Assembly (NCBI GenBank): GCA_001632435.1
Contig: KV423930.1
Span: 179,170 to 243,169, forward strand
DNA: 64,000 nucleotides
DNA from: Calocera cornea HHB12733
Lineage: Eukaryota > Basidiomycota > Dacrymycetes > Dacrymycetales > Dacrymycetaceae
Direction: 5' to 3'
This document shows, in pieces, positions 11,948-27,000 of the stretch. The notes under the pieces are model-generated. The model saw only the letters and a list, made by a program, of their open reading frames with translations, had not been told where the DNA came from and did no database searches. Position 1 is the stretch's first letter, and the number at the start of each line of letters is the position of its first letter. Both the position numbers and the translations under genes were made by a program.

Positions 11948-12719
11948 GCCGGTCGGGGACTGCGAGCATACTGGGCCATGTTCGTTCGTTGACACGCCTC
12001 TCATGGTTGCTATTACAATACAACTATATCACGCGTGTTGGGGACTTCCCGAGGGATTGCTTACTTATTCGTGTCAGTCTCGGAGGTCGAATCCGTGTTC
12101 AATTCGGCGGAACGTCGGCGCATCTGCCCCTGACCGGCCGGTCGGTGTTTGTCACCCTTTTCTCATGACCATGTTCTCGCGCAGCCCAGGAAAGAGTCAT
12201 CGCGATGCTGTTACATAGAGTTGCAGAGACTCGGCTTCCTGGAGGTTCCATGTGCGAGAGGAGCAATTTCTTCCGCCCACGAGTTTCGGAAACACGAAAC
12301 CCGCAGTGAGGCTGGCCAGCTGGCCGACTCTTGTACTGTAGAACCGACCCGTCCCGACTTACTAATCTGAGCACCAACACGCTTCGCGCAGGGATCAGTT
12401 GTCGGGGCCAAGGGATGATGACGTCCCGCGCCCTGCCCGATGGACGCGATACGCGCCCGCTGTGGGCGGGATGATGATGGCACTGACCGAGTTTGGCACC
12501 TTCGCCGACATCTCCTCTCATTCCGCCTTCTGACAACTGGGCGACGGTAAGTAGGCACCTTTGGAGCTCCAACTGGGGATGCCGACCGTCGGGATTGGTT
12601 TGCGGCGGAGCACGAGGATGGCTTCCCCGCTTGCTGCATGCGGAGTGGGGAGGGTGCATAAGTAGCCAGCGGGTACCGCCTTGAGCTGGCATGGTATCGC
12701 CTCTGTACGCTGAAGAACG
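11948..12719. other. Intergenic region upstream of the GH13 gene
   Basis: No coding signal. A GTGCATAAGTAG stretch near 12655, about 65 nt before the alpha-glucosidase start, could be the core promoter, but no canonical TATA box is seen. Confidence 0.35.
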
Positions 12720-14924
<2,205 letters not shown>

Positions 14925-14968
14925 GTGTGTTCGGATGCGATGGAGCGGATGCGTTGTCCAATACATCA

Positions 14969-14976
14969 TATATAAG
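14969..14976 (+). promoter_or_regulatory. Candidate TATA box of the kinase-less poly-HAMP gene
   Basis: TATATAAG about 204 nt before the ATG at 15180, in the 255-bp space after the GH13 stop. This would give a 5' leader of roughly 170 nt. Position and match are reasonable, but no experiment supports it. Confidence 0.4.
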
Positions 14977-15179
14977 AACCGGGGCTTCTGGAACACTCAC
15001 CGCTTGGCCGCGAACCGCAATCACGTGATTGTCAGTCTCCGAGATAATCAGGGTCCGCCGCCTCGTGCCGATTCCCCATTGTCCGCATTTTAGAGTTGCG
15101 CCCGCGCAACCGCCTACTTATACCCCTCTTCTGACACGGCGGCTCTTGCGAGGACCATCACCTCACCCACGCATTCGCA

Positions 15180-18100
15180 ATGGGCACAGCCGCATCCCAC
15201 CCGCTCGACCAGCCCTTGGTGGCTGAGGAGTCCGTCGACCACGCTGCAAATGTCGAAGCAGAGCCGAACGATGTGCAGACGCAGGAGTCATCACCTCCAA
15301 TCTACAATCAGTATATGAAGTATCTTGCGACCGTTCTCTCCGATGACCCCTTAGGCACGCCCATGCTACCGAAGTACGACGGGCCGTTCGACTCGCAGAC
15401 GGACGTTGTCTCCCACAGCTTGGATGGACTTCTCCGCAGGCTGCGCGATGCCGAGGAGGAGAACAAGCGCCTGCGCGCCAACGGGGCCTCCGAGCTCTCG
15501 AGGAACACCGCGATCCCCAACCAGACATTTGGCACGTCTGAAGCTCTGACAGAGCCATGGCTCGTCGTTGCGCCTAGCGCTATCAACGAGGGCGGTAGGG
15601 ACGCGGCTGAAGACCTCAAGACACTGAAGGCTCAGATGAAGGAGATCACACGCGTTTGCAGCAGTCTTGCATCTGGAGACTTCACCAGTTCCGTATCTAT
15701 TGAGGTTCAAGACCCTGTGATGAGCGATCTCAAGGACAGCGTGAACCGAATGGTGGACACGGCCCGGGCAGTTACTAGCGAGGTCGTGAAGGTGTGTTCG
15801 GACATCAGCGAAAAAGGGTCCGCTTGCTTCCTGCTCCTGATGTTCTGGTCAATAAGTTGATGCTGGATTGTAGAAAACTCGGCATCTCCGCGAACATCGC
15901 CGGAGTGAAAGGCAGCTGGCTCGATCTGCAAATTGGTGTCAACCAGCTGGCGGATGGCGCGACCAACACCGTTCGGTCGGTCATCACTACGATAAAGGCG
16001 ATTCGTGGCGGCGACCTGACAAAGACCATCGATATTCAAGCCCAGGGCGAGTTCCTGGAACTGAAGAATACGACGAACAGCATGGTTACGTTCCTGGAGA
16101 GCTTTCTCAGCGAGATGACCCGTATCCCAATTGAGATCGGTGTTATGGGTGTCCTCGGCGGAGAAGCAAGGGTGGATGGCGCTCGAGGCATTTGGGCCAA
16201 GGCAGTTGACTCCACCAATGTGAGAGAAAACTTGATGCAGTTGGACGCCACTGAAACTGTAGGATCAGAAAATGGGAAGGAATCTGACAGAACAACTGAG
16301 AGCACTGCTCGGTGCTGTTGAGGCCGTCGACGCGGGCAATTTCACTGCCTGCGTGGTAACCGAAGCACAAGGAGAGATAGGGCAGATTCTCTGCTCTCAG
16401 AATGCTCTGTCCGAACGGTTGAGTGCCTTTGCGGAAGAGGTCACCAGGCTCACGTTCGAGATCGGTACCCAGGGAGTACTAGGTGGACAAATGGATATCA
16501 AGGATGCGGAAGGGACGTGGGCAGCAATGGGAGACGGCATCAATGTGAGGACCGGAAGGCGATGGTATCAGAAGGATACCTGCTGACCTGGATGGCTATA
16601 GCGGATGTCCGAGGTCGTGACTCTTCAAGCGCGAACGGTTGGACAGGTTGTGTACGCTGTTCTGGAGGGGGATCTGACGAAGAAAGTTGAGCTCGATGCG
16701 AGAGGCGAATACTGGGCCATCAACGAGACCGTGAACTCCTTGGTAGAACATCTCCGCAATCTTGCTGACGAGCTGAATGGGGTGGCGCTTGAAATCGGAC
16801 TGGAAGGTCGGCTTGGTCGACAGGCTCGGGACCATGGAGCAAAGGGGAGCTGGGCCCATCTCGTTGTCAATGTCAACGTGCGTCCCAATCACTTCTTCTT
16901 GAGCGATGCTGACCTTCCTCAAAGCGTTTGGCGGAGAATGTCACCATCCAGATGCGGTCCTTTGGATATGTGGCGCTGGCTGTCACTGCCGGAGACTTCA
17001 CGAAAAAGATTGATTGGGACGGAGAAAACGAAGTATTTTGGGTGAAGGAAGCCATGAACGGAATGATAGAACACCTCTCCGGCGTCGCTACTGAGATTCG
17101 ACGCATTTCGCGGGAGATCGGCACTGATGGCAAGCTGGGTGGTCAGATTCTCCCCGATGGGATGCACGGAACATGGGCGGACTTGACAACCGACGTCAAC
17201 GTGGGTCCTGCACTCGCATGTGTTGGGTCAGGCTCACCACGTTTCTACAGAGCATGTCCGAAAATCTCACCGTGCAACTCCGATCGCTTGGCTTTGTGAC
17301 AAAGGCTGTTGTGACTGGTGATTTGTCTCACCTCATAACAATCGAGGCGCAGGGCGAGATGGAGGCATTCATTTACACTGTTAATCACATGGTCCAGGAT
17401 CTGCGTTCTGTGACGAGCGAAGTGATCCATGTAGCCACTGAAGTCGACCGGGGCCATCTTGGGTCTCAGGCCACTGCTAAGGACACGGAAGGGGTCTGGA
17501 AGGACATGATACGTGCTATCAATGTGCGTAGCCTCCAGATCGACCTGTTCTTTGCTGACAGAAGCGGGCCACAGCGCATGTCCGACACGGTGACGAACCA
17601 GGTTCGAGCCGTGGGGGCCGTAACGAAGGCGGTCTTGGACGGAGATCTGACAAGAAAAGTCGAAGCCTGGATCGAAGCCGAAGCCAAGGGCGAGTTCTTA
17701 GAAGCCGTATACATAGTGAACGCTACCGTGGACCAGCTGCGAGAGTTTGCCTCCCAGATGAACAGAATCGCGCTCTGTTACGGAAAGGAAGGTCGTCTTG
17801 GCTTGATTATGGGTTTCGATAAAGAGATCAACGGAACTTGGCTGGAACTCTGTGACAATTTCAACGTGAGTGGTGCTCTCCCCATGTCACGCATTGCTGA
17901 TAGCTGTCAAAGCGTATGGCGGGGAATATCACGCGCCAACTCCGGGATATCTACGGTGTCTCTGTCGCTGTCCTCACTGGCGATCTCACGAAAAAGCTTG
18001 ACTGGAATTGCCAAGGCGAGATATTGCATATCATGAGAACACAGAACGCGATGGTCGAGCATCTTGGTCTTATCGCGGGGAGAATCACGAGTGTGGTAGG

Positions 18101-19351
18101 TACCGAGGCGTTCGAGCACATACCGGATCACTCCTACCACATCCCTCTTGAGGGACGATGGGCAGAGGCGATTGAGCCTGTCGACGTTAGTTGCCTTTTG
18201 GAACTCTCAGGTTTGAAGAGCTGACTATCGCCATGTGTAGCATGTGGCCGGTACCCACATCAATCAGATGCGGGCGATCGCCTCTCTGCTAACGGCTGTT
18301 GTCCGTGGCGACCTGTCGAGCCAGCTGGAGTTCGAAGCGGAGGGAGAGATGCTGGACCTGAAGACGATCGTGAACACAATGGTGCGACGCCTCAACGCCC
18401 TTGCGAGCGAGGTGACCGCGGTGCTCGTTGAGATCGGCCTGCGTGGCCAACTTGGTGCCGTGGCCAATATCAATGACGCGGAGGGTGCCTGGGGCAAGAT
18501 GGTTACCGAGCTCAACGTGCGTAAATCGGTGTCAAAAGGACCTAGGCTCATATCGAAGGCAACAGCGCATGTCGGTGAATGTGACATCCCAGGTTCGATG
18601 CCTCGCCGCTGTCACGAAAAGCATTGGTGGCGGAGACCTGACCCGGAAAGTCGACATCGAGTGCTTCGGCGAGTTTGACGGCTTCGCGGAAGCGGTCGAC
18701 TCCCTGGTGGACTGCCTCAAGACGTTCCACGACGAGATTCGCGGTCTGATGATTGCAATCGGCACCGAGGGCGTGCTGGGCGGTGTAGCTAAGGTGCCTG
18801 GTCTAGGGGGCAGCTGGGCCAGTCTGACGGGTGACATCAATGTGCGCATCTATCCCGTTACCCTAACCAGTTCTCTCTGACGGAGCGGACAGACCATGTC
18901 GGACAAGCTCACGAACCAACTGCGGGCCATATACACGGTCACCAGGAACATAGCACGTGGTGACTTTAGCGTGTTCACCGATGTCGAGGCGCAGGGCGAG
19001 ACGCTGGAGCTGTTGAACATTGTCCGTTCCACGCAGGCGCAGATCTTGATGCTGAGGGCAGAGGTCGCGAGGGTCGTGAGTGAGGCGGGCGAGGGGAAAG
19101 GCGACAGTAGCCCGGCGATTGTGATGGGTGCGATGGGAGGCTGGCAGGCGCTCTTGGACGACGTGAACGTATGCTCTCGAGCTTTCCACACCGGATGTTG
19201 CTGACGAAGGGGCTAGCGCATGGCTGACATGCTCAAGAGCGAGCGGTGGGCTATTGTGGAGCTCCCCGACACCCCGGCCGACGATACTCCTAAGAAGGAG
19301 GAGATGAAAGTCGAGGTCGAAGCCGAAGGGGCGGAGCACAAGAACGAGTAA
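15180..19351 (+). CDS. Poly-HAMP protein lacking a kinase domain (NIK1 paralogue)
   Basis: The N-terminal 200 residues resemble those of the large kinase downstream (MLPKYDGPFDSQTDVVSHSL versus [20 protein letters not shown]), showing tandem duplication. About 11 HAMP units of some 92 residues follow, most as one exon each: starts near 15605, 15910, then Met codons at 16272, 16605, 16928, 17254, 17578, 17916, about 18244, 18569 and 18896. All have the A-x-G-D-L/F-T motif followed by a VN-type end. The last exon (19217-19351) begins like the next HAMP unit (RMADMLKSERWAIVELP) but turns into an acidic Lys/Glu tail and stops, with no HisKA, HATPase or receiver domain. Units are far more diverged from each other than in the neighbour, yet frames and splice sites are kept, so it is probably expressed. 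HAMP domains form parallel four-helix bundles, so a dimeric or hetero-oligomeric regulator of the kinase is a reasonable inference. No TM segment. Confidence 0.8.
15605..19216 (+). repeat. Array of about 11 diverged HAMP units, period about 325 nt
   Basis: Successive unit starts are spaced 323-338 nt (16272, 16605, 16928, 17254, 17578, 17916, 18244, 18569, 18896): a 270-276-nt exon plus an intron near 50 nt. Introns fall at the same point, after the VN/IN end of a unit and before the R/K-M-x-x-x-x-T start of the next. Confidence 0.8.
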
Positions 19352-20410
19352 CGGTGGTGCGCGTGAGAAAGGGGGAGAGCTCGTTTTGTATGTACGATTA
19401 ACATGGTTGCTGATTGTATGTGTCGCACGTTGTCTTGCTTTGCTGAAATAACAGTCGTGCGTTGACCCTTGCCCGAACAACGGCATTTCTGTAGGTGGAG
19501 GTGCCTAGGTTTGGCTCCCAGACGGCACGAAGCCACCCCGGATTTTGCTGTGCGCAGCACCATCATCCTTCTGCCGAGATGAGTTATGTACAAGACTGCA
19601 GCTATTCCCGGCCAGAAGAGAGGGCACAGCAACGAGGGTGGTGCAGAGGGTCGGGAGGGAGGTGCCGCTCAAGTTTCGAAGAGCTGAGGAGGAGGCGGGG
19701 ATGGCGCCGGAGCCGAAGGGTGAGGAGGGGAGGGGGAGCCGTGAGTGCATGCTGCAAACGGGCGAGTGAAGCTTCCGGCCCGGCGCCCGGGCACGGCAAA
19801 CGACGTCATCCGCCCATTTGTGTATGAGGAAATCGATGCTAGTCTATCCTGCTCATCCGCATACAGTATGCGCACTGCCAAAGGTCCCGCGAAAGCGCCC
19901 GGAAGCCTGCAGGAAAACGCGCTGCGACGCGTCGCGAAGCGCTTGCTGCCCGATACGATTCACTCTCTTGGATCGTGATTGTGATTCGATTCAGGAATGT
20001 GTGGGCGTGGTCGCCGTCGTGATGGAGCAGCCAGGGTTCGGAGGGGGGGGGATGACGCACATTCATCGATCGTTTGGGCCGAGCTTCGATTGGGAAGAAG
20101 CCGAAGCTGGGCGGCCGGGCGAAAGCGAAAGCGAAAGCGCGCTGCACCCTATGAAGCCCTGGAGAAGCAAAGCGGAGGGGCGCACCCTGAAAATCAGCCC
20201 TGCGGGGTGGCGCGTCCCTATTAGTAGCCCGGCTGGGATCTGCCGGGGGAGGTAGGACTCGGTACTCACAACTGTGCGAGATACATGTGGGATGAATGAT
20301 TCGTTGATGCTGCTGGCGACGAGCGGCCGAGGCGGCAGGAGCACGAGGCGCACCGGGAGGGGACAAGGTTTGTGTGTGGCGCCGACCATTCGCTCAGTGG
20401 AATTCGCGCG
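19352..20410. other. Intergenic region, first part, between the two HAMP genes
   Basis: No supported gene. It holds the 3' flank of the upstream HAMP gene, and a GCGAAA micro-repeat at about 20119-20138. Otherwise unremarkable. Confidence 0.35.
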
Positions 20411-20414
20411 TGTT

Positions 20415-20984
20415 CTATGGCAGCGCAAATGCGACAAAACCCCAGCCACGGAGGTATACCTGCACGTACTGACAGTACCGGACAGTACAGGCTGGTATCA
20501 ATACATTTTTACGCAGGACTGTCAGTACCTGTAGGTAACTGACGGTACCAGGCTCTATACCGCCCAATACTTACCCAGACCAATTGACCGTGAGAGAGTC
20601 GGAAGCATACCTACTGGTACTAACCCAGACTGACAACGCGGACCCCATGGGTTTGTGCTCATTTTCTGGGCGGGGCAACGACAGCCATACTTTCGCTCTC
20701 CCCTATAGAATATAAAATTTTTGTTATATTTCATTGGGATTAAACCAGATGCCCTGCAGGCAGGGGTGTAACGGGGTCCCAGAAAACATCATCGCAGCTC
20801 TGAATTATAACCTACACATCACTGCAGGCTATTTGTCAAATACCGACCAATACCTACAGGTACCGACATGTACTGACAGGTACTGACAATTGCTGACAGG
20901 TACCGGCAGTTCCAGTCAGTATGTGACAGTATCCGACGGTATTGCCTCCGTGACCTAGGTTTTGTCGCATTTGCGCTGCCATAG
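20415..20984. mobile_element. MITE-like element, 570 bp, with perfect 27-bp terminal inverted repeats
   Basis: The left end 20415-20441 begins CTATGGCAGCGCAAATGCGA. The right end 20958-20984 is its exact reverse complement over 27 bp, and the match goes on imperfectly inside as CACGGAGG. TGTT lies directly outside both ends (20411-20414 and 20985-20988) and may be a 4-bp target duplication. Both subterminal zones are packed with TACTGACAGGTACC-like words in both orientations, which are candidate transposase binding sites. The centre is AT-rich (about 20705-20745). No coding capacity, so a non-autonomous DNA transposon; superfamily not recognised. Confidence 0.8.
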
Positions 20985-20988
20985 TGTT

Positions 20989-21497
20989 CCCCTGAGAGGG
21001 TGTAGGCGCAATTGCCCCCGCCCGGAGGCACGGGCTCGGCGGACGCTCACCCGCACAACCCACGCTCCGCCTGGGACACCACCGGTCCCATCCTCGACCG
21101 AGCACGGCACGCTCCGCGTCGATAGCGCTCTGCTCTCCGCTTGCTGCCCTCTCCTCCCCTGGCTCGTCGTGTTCAGCGCGGCATCGAGAGCCTAGAGCGA
21201 CTGACAGCGCACCACCCTGCACTTGCCTTTCCCGGCGGACTAGGGGACTCGACACCGCCGCCAGAGGAGCGCGCTGGAAGACCGGCACCCTGCCCGCCGC
21301 ACTCGCGAGTGTCCTATTCCTGTCAGGAGAACGCAGACGACGCCCTCCCGGGAACGCGCTATCTACACCCGCCCCCGCCCTCGCCCTCACACACCCACTG
21401 CTGACCGTCCCAGCATATTGAGCCACCCACCCGACCCGCGCAAGCTCCGGACCCCAACCCCGACCCCCCACGCGCAAACGAGCACCAGCAGCACCGA
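20989..21497. other. Promoter/leader region of the giant histidine kinase
   Basis: GC-rich and then strongly C-rich on the plus strand. The first in-frame Met of the kinase exon is at 21498, but a true start at 21750 (MGLAQPH) cannot be excluded. No TATA box was recognised. Confidence 0.35.
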
Positions 21498-23284
21498 GTG
21501 CCCACCGTTCTGGCTCCCCGCAAGCATCCGCGCCGGACGAGCTCGCCCTCCCCCCCCGCTCCCCGCCGCCGGCCCCCTCCGCCCGTCCCCTCCCCCGCCC
21601 TCGCCGCCTCCTTCACTTCCCGCGCCTCCTCCTCCCGCGCCACCCCCGCCGCCCCCGCCCCCGCCCCCGCCCCAGAGCAACCAGGACCCCGCAGGAGCAA
21701 GCGCCGCGGCCCCCCGTCCCCCTCCCCGCTCTCCCGCCCAGAACCCGAGATGGGCCTCGCCCAGCCGCACGCGTTCGAGCACCCCGAAGCGGCCGAGGGG
21801 CCCGCAGACCCGACAGAGACGGAGATCGACAGCCGGCAGTCGGAGGACGATGCCGACGCTGACGGCACAGCGACCGCCTCGCCGATGACTGGCCCACACT
21901 CCGACGCCTCCCAGCCCGACCGCGACCCAGGCCCGTCAATATCCCACTCCCCTGGCGGACAGACCCCAGCCCCGGAAGTCGTCCCCACCCCCGACCCGTC
22001 CCCGCCCTCCTCGCACCCCTTCATCCAGCACCTCGCGACCGTCTTCTCTGCCTATCAGGTAGGCCCGCACCCGCCCCCGATCCCCAAGTACGACGGGCCG
22101 TCCGACTGGCAAACGGAGCTGATCCAGCAGAACGTCGACCGGCTCTTCCGCCGCTTGTACGATGCGGAGGAGCGGCTTGAGGGCCTGAGCCCGACCAGGC
22201 CCAACAAGCGCGTGCGCCAGCTCGCACACGCCGACGTGGTCGCGGGCAGCAAGCGCAAGCAGCCGCCGTCCAGCGACGCGCCCGAGCGCGCCAGCCTGCC
22301 CCCCGACGCGCCCCACCCCGGTTCTGGCACCGGCCCGGCCAAGGAGCCCCCGATGAAGATATCGTTCGCGGACATCCCGCCCCACCTGACGGCGGAGGAG
22401 ATGGCGAAGAGGGACTTGCGGACGCCCGTGCCCGCCGGGCCGGGGTCGTACCACCACTGTCCGGCCTGCGGGCGCGTGCTCGAGCAGCCGTCGATGCTCA
22501 CGGGCATCTCCCACGCGCACATCTCACCCACCGACTCGCCGCTCGTCGTCCCCCCCGGCCCGCTCAGCGCTGCGGCCTTCGAGAGCGGCATGGACGCGGT
22601 GGAGGAGCTCCAGCTGCTCAAGGCCCAGGTGCAGGAGATCGCCCGCGTGTGCAAGGGCGTCGCCGAGGGCGATTTGAACAAGAAGATTGCCATTGACGTG
22701 CAGGGGCCGGTTATGAGCGAGCTCAAGGATAGCGTGAACGAGATGGTCGGCACGCTCGGCAAGTTTGCGAGCGAGGTGACTAGGGTGTCCTTAACCGTCG
22801 GCACGAAGGGGTGCGCATACCTCTGTATATGCTAGGGTGCATAAGTATGCTGACAGAATTCGCAGCCAACTCGGTGTCTCCGCCAATGTTCCCGGGATCA
22901 AGGGCACCTGGCTCGACCTGCAGAACGTCGTCAACCAGCTCGCGGACAACCTTACCGAGCAGGTGCGCTCCATCGCCGCCGTCACCAAGGCGGTCGCGGA
23001 GGGCGACCTGAGCAAGCAGATCGAGGTGTCCGCGCAGGGCGAGATCCTCGAGCTCAAGGACACGGTCAACAACATGGTGCTGCAGCTGCGTGGGCTGGCC
23101 AAGGAGGTCACGAGGGTCACGATGGAGCACGGCTCGGAGGGGAACCTTGGCGGGCAGGCGATCGTACCCGGTGTCGAGGGTGTGTGGAAGGAGCTGACGG
23201 ACAACGTGCGCACGCTATCTCTTGCATTGGGGGGCTGACGCTGACGCATATGTATATGCGCACAGGTGAACAAGATGTGCACGA

Positions 23285-23318
<34 letters not shown>

Positions 23319-23661
23319 CACGACCGCCGTCGCGGAGGGCGACCTGTCCAAGGAGGTCTCGGTCGACGTCAAGGGCGAGATGCTCCGGCTGAAGGACACC
23401 GTGAACGGAATGGTGCGGCAGCTGAGCACGTTCGCGCGCGAAGTCACGGGCCTCGCCACCTCTGTCGGCACGGAGGGCAGCCTCGGTGGGCAGGCGAAAG
23501 TCGAGGGCGTCCAGGGCACCTGGCACGAGCTCACCGAGAGCGTCAACGGGATGGCGAACAACCTCACTGAGCAAGTCCGCTCCATCGCCGCGGTTACCAA
23601 GGCCGTCGCGGAGGGCGACCTCACGAAGAAGATCGAGGTGGACGCCAAGGGCGAGATCAAC

Positions 23662-23694
<33 letters not shown>

Positions 23695-23984
23695 CAGCTG
23701 GGCACCTTTGCGCGCGAGGTCACCCGTGTCGCCTTGGACGTCGGGACTGAGGGCCAGCTGGGCGGCCAGGCGAAGGTTGAGGGTGTGCAAGGGACATGGG
23801 CGGACCTGACAACCAACGTCAACGTGCGTATTAAGCCTTGTCAGAGGCCCGTTGCTGACGGCGATGGCAGCGAATGGCCGACAATCTCACGAACCAAGTG
23901 CGATCCATTGCCGATGTCACCAAAGCCGTTGCCGAGGGCGACCTCAGCAAGAAGATTGAGGTGGACGCCAAGGGCGAGATCGAC

Positions 23985-24017
<33 letters not shown>

Positions 24018-27000
24018 CAACTGGGCACGTTTGCGCGCGAGGTCACCCGTGTCGCGTTGGAGGTCGGGACTGAAGGTATTTTGGGTGGGCAGGCAACGGT
24101 TGAGGGCGTGCAGGGTACTTGGGCGGATTTGACGACCAACGTGAACGTGCGTTCGACTTCCCACGATCCGGAACGTCGCTGACTGCAGTTATAGCGCATG
24201 GCCGACAACCTCACGAATCAAGTGCGCTCCATTGCCGATGTCACCAAGGCTGTCGCCGCTGGTGACCTCACGAAGAAGATCGAAGTCGACGCGGCTGGCG
24301 AGATCGACGAACTCAAGGACACTATCAACAACATGGTGGACCAGCTGGGCACGTTCGCTAGCGAGGTCACGCGTGTCGCGTTGGAGGTCGGGACTGAAGG
24401 TATTTTGGGTGGTCAGGCAACGGTTGAGGGCGTGCAGGGTACTTGGGCGGATTTGACGACCAATGTCAACGTGCGTAGTACTTTGCCCATTGCAGAGCAT
24501 CGCTGATCACGACCCCAGCGCATGGCAGACAATCTCACCAATCAAGTGCGATCCATAGCTGATGTCACGAAGGCTGTTGCAGAGGGCAACCTGACCAAAA
24601 AGATCACTGTTGACGCCCAAGGCGAGATCAATGAACTCAAGATCACGATCAATTCAATGGTTGATCAGTTGGGTACCTTTGCAAGTGAGGTTACGCGTGT
24701 TGCTCAGGAGGTTGGGACGGCGGGCATTCTGGGTGGACAGGCCAACGTCAGTGGTGTGGAGGGAACTTGGGCCGATCTCACCACGAATGTCAATGTATGT
24801 ATGGTTCATTTTGTCCCTGTCATTCCGCTCAAAACAAAATATGATAGCGCATGGCGGATAACCTGACGAGTCAAGTGCGATCGATTGCGCGTGTCACAAA
24901 AGCGGTCGCGCAAGGCGACCTGTCGCAGACAATCGAAGTACAAGCCGAGGGAGAGATTCTGGCACTCAAGGAGACTGTCAACAGTATGATCAGTCGACTC
25001 AGCAATCTCGCCGGCGAAGTCACGCGTGTCGCGCTCGAGGTAGGAACCAACGGACAATTGGGGCAGCAGGCGGTCGTAAAGGATGTGTCCGGTGTCTGGA
25101 AGGACTTGACGCTCAATGTGAACGTCCGTGCTTTGTGATTATCTTCGGCAAGCTTGTAACTGACGGCACCACAGCGTATGGCCGACAATCTCACGAATCA
25201 AGTGCGATCCATAGCTACAGTGACGAAGGCCGTCGCCGCTGGTGATCTCAGCAAGACGATCGATGTCGACGCCCAAGGCGAAATTCTTGACCTCAAGAAG
25301 ACAATTAACTCCATGGTCGAGCAGCTCAAGACATTCGCGAGCGAAGTCACGCGTGTCGCCCTTGAAGTGGGAACGTATGGGCAATTGGGGGGCCAAGCCA
25401 CGGTCGACGGCGTACAGGGCACATGGGCCGACCTGACGACGAATGTCAATGTGCGTACGTCTTTGCGATCCAACGAACCTGGTCCTGACCGTGCTCAGGG
25501 TATGGCCAATAACCTAACTGTGCAAGTGCGCGCCATTGCCGAGGTCACGACAGCTGTCGCGAAAGGGGATCTTTCGCGGTTCATCAAAGTCGACGCGCAA
25601 GGCGAAGTCCTAGAGCTCTCGGAGACCGTCAATACTATGATTGTCCGATTGGCATCATTCGCCGCAGAGGTGACAAGAGTTGCAGGTGAAGTTGGAACGC
25701 ATGGAAAACTTGGTGGTCAGGCCAATGTGGATGACGTGGAAGGCGTTTGGGCAGAGCTGACTGACAACGTGAATGTATGTTATTTTCCTGTGCAAACAAA
25801 CCCGATCCATCTAAAGGCCGCGTTACAGCGTATGGCCAATAACCTCACAGAGCAAGTGCGATCCATCTCGGAAGTGACGGTCGCAGTCGCGAAGGGTGAT
25901 CTGAGCAAGGAAATCCATGTCGACGCTGAAGGCGAGATAGAGACCCTCAAGGATACCATCAATGGAATGGTGCGCAATCTCCGTGCTTTCGCAAGCGAAG
26001 TTACTCGCGTAGCCATGGATGTTGGAACACGAGGCAAGCTGGGCGGACAGGCTAAGGTGCACGATGTTGAGGGGACATGGGCTGAACTCACAGCGAATGT
26101 TAACGTGCGTCCGTTCTTACCACTTCTGAGCTGAGCTGAGACAGAGCTATCCAGAAAATGGCGGACAATTTGACGAATCAAGTCCGATCCATTGCTAGCG
26201 TCACGAAAGCCGTTGCGGAAGGCGACTTGACAAAGAAGATAGAAGTTGACGCAAGTGGGGAGATTGGGGATCTCAAGATAACCATCAATTCCATGGTAGA
26301 TCAACTCCGCACATTCGCTAGTGAAGTAACACTGCTGGCACTCGATGTTGGAACGCATGGCAAGCTGGGTGGCCAGGCCAAGGTCGCAGGTGTTCAAGGG
26401 ACATGGGCTGATTTGACGACTAATGTCAACGTTAGTATGGCTCTGTTGCATACCTCATCCGTGCTGATCGTCCGGCTGATCCAGCGCATGGCTGAGAACC
26501 TGACGAACCAGGTTCGCTCGATAGCAGCCGTCACCACTGCTGTCGCCCAGGGGAACCTTACGGAGAAGATCAAAGTCGATGCGCAGGGGGAGATCAAGTC
26601 GCTCAAGATCACCGTCAACTCCATGGTGGACCAACTTAACGATTTCGCGAGTGAGGTCACCCGTGTCGCCTTGGAGGTAGGCACAGAGGGCAAGCTTGGC
26701 GGTCAGGCCAACGTTGAAGGCGTGCAAGGAACGTGGGCTGATCTCACCACGAATGTCAACGTGCGTATATGCTCTCAGACTTTGCATATGGATGCTTATT
26801 CACAATCATCATCATCAGAACATGGCTCAGAACTTGACGAGCCAAGTACGATCCATCGCCGCAGTTACGACAGCGGTTGCAAAGGGCAATCTGAAGGAGA
26901 AGATCACCGTTGAAGCTAGCGGCGAGATCCTGGACCTGAAGACGACGATCAACTCTATGGTTGATCAGCTCAGCACCTTTGCAAGTGAGGTGACGCGAGT

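Noticed and set aside
21359..22024. Long minus-strand Gly/Arg-rich frames opposite the kinase N-terminus
   Set aside because: Mirror frames of the Pro/Ala-rich coding exon on the plus strand; no independent support.
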